A stretch of 64,000 nucleotides of DNA from Chytridium lagenaria (lineage: Eukaryota > Chytridiomycota > Chytridiomycetes > Chytridiales > Chytridiaceae), in contig JAHLKC010000159.1 in the NCBI GenBank assembly GCA_025449115.1, positions 1 to 64,000 on the forward strand, in the 5' to 3' direction. This document shows positions 57,614-64,000 of the stretch, one piece after another. The first letter of the stretch is position 1. Each line of letters begins with the position of its first letter. The notes beneath the pieces are model-generated. The model saw only the letters and a list, made by a program, of their open reading frames with translations. It had not been told where the DNA came from and searched no databases. A program made the translations under genes and the position numbers.

Positions 57614-59184
57614 ATGGAGACAGAGAGGGAAGCAACAAAGAAGTCATGGGCAGAGCAGATGGATGAGGAGGAGGAAGGGGAGAAACCACTCACCGTCAAG
57701 AAAAGACCCCGTCCTGAAGAGATACCCGACCACCCTGCAGATGTCGGTATCATCGAAGAACAAGGCATCCGCTTCCCCAGAGTATCCATGGACGACATAG
57801 AGATAGTGGACGGAGTAATGAAAGAACCAGTTAGTCAATCGCCCAACAAACAGTCAAGAAATGCTAGGATTGAGGCTGGGGTCCTTAGATCGATCCAGAA
57901 GTGCACGACGGGGAAGGCACTCCAAGACCTCGCGAAGACCATACACCCTGAAGACATCACGGTCCCCATCCTCAATGCCTTCCTTAAGGTCATGCAACCC
58001 CTGCTACAGTGTCCGTCATGTGAAGGGATCGGCACCCAACACCATTGGAAACCTTTCGGACATCAGAACCAAGCACAGTGCAGTACGGTCCTGCATCCTG
58101 GATCTACATCCCCTCAAGATTGCCCGGGGAGAATCCCAGTATCCAGTTTCTGGGCATTCTGCCTAGATCTCCCCACTCTGCGACTGCCAAATCACACCCA
58201 CAAGATGGTCCACTCGCTGTTCACCCCCCCCGTGATGGACACCATCCCAAAACCACCTTCTTCACTCCAAGAGTGCAAAAAGACCGTCAGAGAGTTATTT
58301 ACCCTCCTACGCTATTGAAGATAAGACTAATATCCCACCAGCCCTCAAGAAGCTGATGCAAGAGATCCAGAAGTACTTCACCCTCGGGAAAGCCACTCAG
58401 AAGTAGTTACGCAATTATGCGGGAAATTAGCCAAGGAGAATCTGATAATGCGGAAGCGAGAGCAAGCAGGAGGTAGCAGACCAGAACCGGGGAGTTACCT
58501 TAATGCAGCAAAGCGCAACGGAGCTAAAAAACCCTCGCCCACCCTGCAAGCCATCGCCGCGATTGCAAAACTCGCCCCGGCACTGCAACAGGAGCAACTG
58601 GATAAACTGGCGGAGACCAGAAGGAACCCAGTCACCAACTCACCTCTCCGACAAAGAGAACCGGCCATCAAACGCACACCACTGAACATACAGTCAGTGG
58701 ACGACATCACCAATCCAATACTCAAGTCCAAAGTCAACAGCATGAAGTGGACGGTGCTAGAAAACCTACCGGGAGAAAACCGCACAGTCATTCGACAATA
58801 TCTACGCGCCCAGGGAGTCCCGACCAACAGCATCGCCAACAAAGAATGATGGGGAACAAGACCGAGATTGCCTTCCACGGCGAGGACGCCCAGAAAGCGA
58901 TAGACAACCTTGTAATGCGGGTCAGCAGAGTAAAGACCGTAGCCATCGACATACGCACCACCTACTTTGAAGGAGACGGCAAGGAAGAGATGAAGGACCG
59001 ATTCATGAACAACTTGGCCCAAGACATGGTGCAGGCCCATGACATGGCCTTCATCATCGCGTCGTACCTGTTCCGTGTTCCCCGAATGAAAAACATCTCT
59101 TACTCAATCGAACCTCAACCATCCTCGGCATCAAACAACTTGGGCGTAACGGCCCCGAGTCTGAATGATGGCACACCCGAATAG
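57614..59184 (+). CDS. LINE ORF1-like protein
   Basis: The frame starts METEREATKKSWAEQMDEEE with a basic segment (LTVKKRPRPEE) and a conserved-looking helical part (GVLRSIQKCTTGKALQDLAK). It then changes frame around 58040 and again near 58400 and 58800. Later frames carry PTLQAIAAIAKLAPALQQEQ and a folded C-terminal part (VSRVKTVAIDIRTTYFEGDG; FMNNLAQDMVQAHDMAFIIA). Whether this is one protein or two overlapping ones is unclear. Position before the endonuclease fits ORF1. No zinc knuckle is seen. Confidence 0.5.
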
Positions 59185-62100
59185 GAACAACGGGAAACCC
59201 ACTACCATTCGGGTGGGTTCCCTGAATGTGAGAGGTCTCACGAACTCTTACCACGAATGTATTGATCTCCTCCACAAGTACAACCTCCACTTCTTGGGAC
59301 TACAAGAAACTTTTTACCACTAGAATCACGTATCTTTGGATATGAGAACTACGTCCCTTTTGACACTCGGACCCCATGGATGCCAGATCCGGTCTCACCC
59401 GCCGGGGAATCAGCATCATGCGGAACCCAGCGACAACTTCCGCTGAAGATTTCACATTAATAGAGAAGGATCCTGAGGGAGATTTCATCTGGTTTCGGTT
59501 TAAAGGGGTGATTCGAATAGGCGTATTTTATATTCCCCCTAACCTCAAAAGATCTCGCCACTACCGGAAGAAACTGGTATCCATACGTCGGATGCACCAC
59601 ATGTTCCCGGCAGAACCATCAATGATCCTCGGGGACTTTAACACAAGACTGGGCAACCCCCATAACGGGGATCTACGGGGGTCTGCGGAATGGCAAAAGA
59701 CGGCGTTTATTGATGGACTGGGGAAGGCAACCTTGAACTGATCCACAACCCGCCGTCTTTAGTACCCCCGTGGACATTCCAACGTAGTGGTTTAGGATCT
59801 GGAAACTCAATCATTGACTACATCGCAGTATCGGCTGGTCTGAGGGCCCATACTACCCCCCTAAGAACCGAGCGGCAGACTCCTGTGGATACGGATCATA
59901 AACTGATTTGGACTACAGTATCACTCCCTCCAGCAGCCCAACAACGCAATCAAGAGATGCAACCCTTCTCACACGGTCGACTAAACGAACCTACAATTCA
60001 CAACAGATATAAAGAGAAATGCGCAGAAATACGGGAAGGAACGTTGCTGGCCATCACCAACGCATTGGAGGGGGCCAACATGGACAACCTCTCTGATAAG
60101 GCTGCACTGGAGGTAGTGGATAAGGCAATGGCGGCCTTAACCACACCTCTGGCGAAGGTCCTAGCAGAGGTGGTAGGACGACGAAACCCCAATAAGTCCC
60201 CAAAGGCTGATTCGTGTTGGGATGACGAGATGAAATCCTTGGCAAAAGAACGTCAATCTGCTCTTCACCGCCGTAACGATACGTATACGTGGTCCCCACT
60301 CTATGCACAGGCGGAGGAGGAACGAGAAGGCTCGGAGGAAGCTGAAACGTACCTTTCAAAAGAAGAAAACTGCGGGATACCAGAAATGGACGGAGACCTT
60401 GCACAACTCAACACAAACAGAGACCGTCAGGAGAGTTGCAGCTGCCTCTCGCCGAAGAGGCCGTCACACCACAGCATCGGGCCTCCGCAACGATGAAGCA
60501 TCTCTCGAGCAAGCCCGTCAACATTTTGCTAAAGTGAATTCGATTAATGGACAGCCGACCGCAAACCCCCCACCCCTATCAGAAACACCTCTCCCCCATC
60601 CGCCTGAGGTCTTCAATATCCTTCGTTGACGACATCGTGAGAGCCATTAGTCGAACCCCCTCCGGGAAGGCGGGAGGGACTGACGGCTTTCGTGCAGAGG
60701 TGCTTAAACCAATTCGGACCATAGTCGCGGAATGGTTGACCCCCATTGTTAACTTCATGGTTCGGGCGGGAGTATGCCCTTCAGCCTGGAGTCAGGTGAA
60801 CATCCTCCCGTTGTGGAAGGCCAAAGGGGATAGCGCCGATGTGACCCAGCACCGACCTATCTCACTAACGCAGGTCATGAGGAAAGTGGTTGAGCGAGCC
60901 ATTCTACCCCATCTGGGACAGTTGCCTCTCGACTCAGCACAAGGAGGGTTCCGTAAAGGCAGAGGGACGGCAGACCAGGCGGCGGTTCTCAACGCAATCA
61001 TCAAAGCACGTTTGGCGACAAATGGAGGGAGAGCAGGACACCTACTATGTTTCCTAGACATTAAAGCAGCTTACGATACGGTGGATCGTAAGTTATTGTG
61101 GGAAAAACTGCGCGCTAAGGGAACGCATGAGACCCTGGTCTCTTTGCTACAAGCGATGTTTGATAGATGTGTGGCGACTATCACCATTAACCGGGAAACC
61201 AGTGGGGTTTTTTGGTTGGAGATCGGCCTACTTCAAGGGTCAGTCCTCAGTCCGGTTCTGTACAGCCACTTCATTGACGATATTGCATCAAGGTTCCGCG
61301 CTCGCTTTGGAGCAACATCTATGGTCCTGTACGCGGATGACATCGTCATCATCGCTAGCTCAGTGGCAGAAATGTATCGTATGATCCGATTCCTGGAATA
61401 TGAAAGTCGCCAGCACCATTTTCGTTTTGCTCCAGCCAAGACTGTCGTCCTGGCCCCCACGCATCTTGCCAACATAGCGCTCACCTCACTCAAACTCTAC
61501 GACTCCATCCTTCCCCAACAAACTTCCTTTGGCTACCTTGGATTCATGTTCACTTTGTACGGCTTTGACCCCCACCGCCATGTGCGAGCCAGGATTCAAT
61601 TTGGCAAAGCAAGGCTTAAAGACATAGTGCCCCTTGGATTTAGGGGAACGGCTTCTCGGGCAGCACAATTCTGAGGGTCTACAAATCTAAATTCGACCTG
61701 TGGTCGAATATGGATTCCAGCTCACCATATTCCCAGCCTCCCTCATTCAACAATGCGAACGATTCCAACTCCAAGCATTACGAACCGGCCTCTCCCTCCC
61801 ATACTCAACGACTCAACGGGGGCTTCGTCGACTACTGAACCTCCCGACACTGCAATTCCGCAACATTGCTCTGGCAACTAAGTTGAGAGTGCGCATGTGG
61901 GATAGGAGGGAAGATCCCTCTTTCCTTACCTCCCTGGTTTTCGACATGGAGGAAATTGAAGGCGAACACGACCCTAATTTCCGTAATGTCATAACCACAT
62001 CGCACTTATGGCAAGAAGCCATGAATAGACATACGGCAGCACCAGACCAATTCCCTACCTTAGAAGCAGCGCTAGTTCTACCGTTTTACAACCTCCAAGG

Positions 62101-62674
62101 AAGCAAAGAGCTCAGCACCCTGGAGGCAGAAAGGCTACGAGCGGCAAGAGAAGACCAAAGAGGGAAATACCAGGAACTTGCCCTCGCTATCACCCACAAA
62201 GATCAACCCGCAGCAATCCTGACAGCCCGTACCCCATTCATATCCAGGAAGACCCGTCGTCGGCTACTTTGCTGGAGGCTGGGTGCCCTCCCGGGACATC
62301 CGTACAAAGAGTGCATGAGATGCTTGGAGAGGGACGGCATACCCTCTGAAGTGAGCCGGACCCATGCAGTGGAGTGCTCTGGAGGGGATGTCTGGATCCC
62401 TGACGTCATAGAGGACTACGCACCTGGGGGGTGGGAGGCCAATGCACATCCCGGGATCAATCATATCGACCGACTACTGGACATTCTGGAGGACCTCCCC
62501 AGACTCCCCAACGTACCGCGACACGCATCACCGGAGCAATATGAAGAATGGCAACAACAATGCACGGCCGTTAACAACTCAGTGAAAGACACATGGGCAC
62601 TGGCCGCTACCGCAGTCAACAGGGTCTGCTCCCGCCTTCTTGGCTGGAACGGCGATGGCCTCGACGACCAATAG
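59174..62674 (+). pseudogene. LINE ORF2: APE endonuclease and reverse transcriptase
   Basis: The endonuclease has IRVGSLNVRGLTNSYHEC (catalytic Asn), FLGLQETF (Glu), SMILGDFNTRLG (Asp/Asn), GNSIIDYIAVS and DTDHKLIW (Asp-His). The reverse transcriptase has LPLWKAKGDSADVTQHRPIS, FRKGRGTADQAAVL, CFLDIKAAYDTVDR (first catalytic Asp), LLQGSVLSPVLYSHFIDDI and LYADDIVIIAS (catalytic YADD). After a break near 61673 the C-terminal frame (61700-62674) has LQALRTGLSLPYSTTQRGLR and a Cys/His cluster CMRCLERDG...THAVEC. The APE and RT active-site residues are intact. Breaks near 59323, 59741, 60480, 60625 and 61673 stop translation as written. Confidence 0.88.
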
Positions 62675-63124
62675 CACTCCCCAATCTCTTTGACGGTTCT
62701 TTATCTTTTGTAGGCGAAGTTGGTAGTTTTTCTTGGGCAGGTTCTTTATTAGTGTTTTTGGTTTTATCTCCGGAAATGCGGTTACATTCCAATCCCACCC
62801 GACAGACGGATGGGTCGAGGGCAGGCCCCCGCAGTCCTCTTTTTTCTCTCGTACCCTAAAATCTTAAATACCCCAGTGGTCTCGAGGAAACTATGACTCC
62901 CTGGGTTCCCTGTAAGGACTCGTGAGTCCCCCCCTTTCCCCTTTCCCAACTGGTCCCGCCCCCCTTTACGCATGTAATACTTCTTTCCTTTCACCCGGTC
63001 TGTCAAATTGCCTGAGCCCAGAACGGGACACGTAGGCCTGTTATTTCTTTGGTTTTTTCTTTACGTGCGGGAGGTCGCAAGGCTTTTGTTGTATTTAGAG
63101 TTTGCCCCAATAAATAACTATAAA

Positions 63125-63159
<35 letters not shown>

Positions 63160-63279
63160 AGGGTTTTTTTGTGTCGAATACGTCCAGAAAAAACAGTATG
63201 ACCATAATTTTAATAAATCCTTGTATCACCTTTTTTATCTGTTTGTACTTCAGAGATTATTTTTTTTTAAAAACTTCAT

Positions 63280-64000
63280 CGAAGGGAACACAAATTAAAC
63301 AAAAGTAAGATGACCATAACGCGCCAGGAGCTGACAAGAGACCCCACGTTGAATGGAAAACAAAGACGGCGGAAAATAAAACGCTCGGCAACCGCAGCAC
63401 GGAGAAGCTCATGCTGCTGATAAACACGCTGCAAGCGTGTTAACAAGGTAATGGCGGCCGAGCCCAAATGGCCAAACGAATCAAAAAACAAACGGAATAA
63501 AAGCATAACCATGAGCAGAGCAAGCATCCACGTACTTCTGACATTTTTGCGCCTCACGCAGCACGACGGCAGAACCAGGACGAAAAACACCGAGGGATTG
63601 CGAGGCTTGGAGAGGGGAAGTACCGGAAAAGGTCAACCAAGGCATGACGCCCGGCCAACCAAGAAGGGAAGAGAACATCAGCGGGGCGGAGGGCAACACC
63701 AGAAGACGAGGGGACGGAGAGGTAGGCCGGGTCAGGAGTGCACGCAACACCAGCCATACGGGCAATAGAAACCAAGCAATCACGGACCAAGTTATGCCGC
63801 ATAGCAAGACCAAAGCCGGCATGTGTGGAAATCTCTGGGCACGCTCCGTGGACTCTAAGTCCATAGGAGGAGATCACAAGATGTCATTACATGTCTAATA
63901 AAGATTAGCAGTAACAAGTCTACTCATTAAAGAGCTATTACACTCAATGTTAGTAGTATGAATTTAAGGTGTGAGGATGAAGTGATTCTAATGGGGTTTT
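63280..64000 (-). pseudogene. 3' end of a third retroelement, cut by window edge
   Basis: On the minus strand two overlapping frames read LAMRHNLVRDCLVSIARMAG, ALRPADVLFPSWLAGRHALV, then CQKYVDACSAHGYAFIPFVF and DSFGHLGSAAITLLTRLQRV. The pattern RHNxxRD...RPADVL...D(S/T)FGxLG is the domain that follows the reverse transcriptase in many non-LTR elements and related host-spread reverse transcriptases. Frame changes near 63650 and 63535 break it. The catalytic part would lie to the right, outside the window. No poly-A is visible at its 3' end. Confidence 0.65.

Larger units (their letters stand above)
57477..63156 (+). mobile_element. LINE inserted at the 5' end of tRNA-Tyr
   Basis: The element runs from a T-rich start (57477-57505 T run, then GAAAAAACTTGATTC) to a poly-A tail of about 30 bases ending at 63156. 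AGAAGGGTTTTTTT flanks both sides (57463-57476 and 63157-63170), a 14-base target-site duplication. The first seven bases of it are the acceptor strand of the tRNA gene. It encodes an ORF1-like protein and an ORF2 with APE endonuclease, reverse transcriptase and a C-terminal Cys/His motif. Only a few frame changes break ORF2, so this is the best-preserved retroelement here. Confidence 0.93.

Noticed and set aside
57405..57798. Minus-strand ORFs with a poly-Lys run
   Set aside because: The Lys run is only the complement of the T homopolymer, and the frame crosses the tRNA gene.
1..64000. CRISPR array, bacterial operons or a bacterial origin of the window
   Set aside because: Spliceosomal introns, an intron-containing tRNA, eukaryotic protein families and LINEs show eukaryotic nuclear DNA. 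No direct-repeat/spacer array is present.

Overview
This is a eukaryotic nuclear window, most likely from a fungus. Coding sequence is split by short introns (about 45-160 bases, GT...AG). The recognisable host genes are fungal or opisthokont: an AMPK/SNF1 beta subunit, an EFM4-type methyltransferase, a Munc13-like MUN/C2 exocytosis protein, a sphingomyelinase-like phosphodiesterase and two FAXC/metaxin-like GST-fold proteins. The transposon mix (PIF/Harbinger, hAT MITEs, APE-type LINEs, an LTR element) and repeat-rich orphan genes suggest an early-diverging fungus, for example chytrid-like. That placement is inference and weak.

Layout. Positions 1-7660 hold an LTR retroelement on the minus strand. 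Two LTRs of about 930 bases flank a 5.3 kb interior that has gag-like sequence but no visible pol. An inverted LTR fragment and the start of a second, tandem interior lie beside it. From 8787 to 14750 a host gene is split by a 4.3 kb PIF/Harbinger transposon with an exact TAA duplication. Inside that transposon sits a hAT-type MITE, and inside the MITE a second copy of the same MITE with a perfect 8-base duplication. Positions 15234-19608 hold a decayed LINE whose 3' end is poly-C, not poly-A; a 5'-truncated sibling with the same tail lies at 32457-32931.

Positions 19714-56234 are mainly host DNA: a small gene, EFM4, a repeat-type orphan gene, the sphingomyelinase-like gene, AMPK beta, two hypothetical genes, FAXC-like copy 1, a secreted acidic/cationic repeat precursor with a decayed partial copy beside it, an orphan gene, FAXC-like copy 2, two further orphans, the Munc13-like gene, a Cys-rich small membrane protein and a secreted single-pass membrane protein. 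Positions 57361-63170 hold an intron-containing tRNA-Tyr gene with a 5.7 kb LINE inserted exactly at its 5' end; the target-site duplication contains the first seven bases of the tRNA. The right edge cuts into the 3' end of a third retroelement.

A general caution: nearly every conserved gene (EFM4, AMPK beta, FAXC-like, Munc13-like, the transposase, the secreted precursor) changes frame at several places by what look like single-base indels. Either this is an uncorrected long-read sequence or the region is decaying. I therefore give outer limits of genes and name the frame changes instead of claiming exact exon maps. The most interesting items are the tRNA-targeted LINE, the four-level nested insertion in a host exon, and the secreted precursor with an acidic pro-region followed by Lys/Ala repeats.
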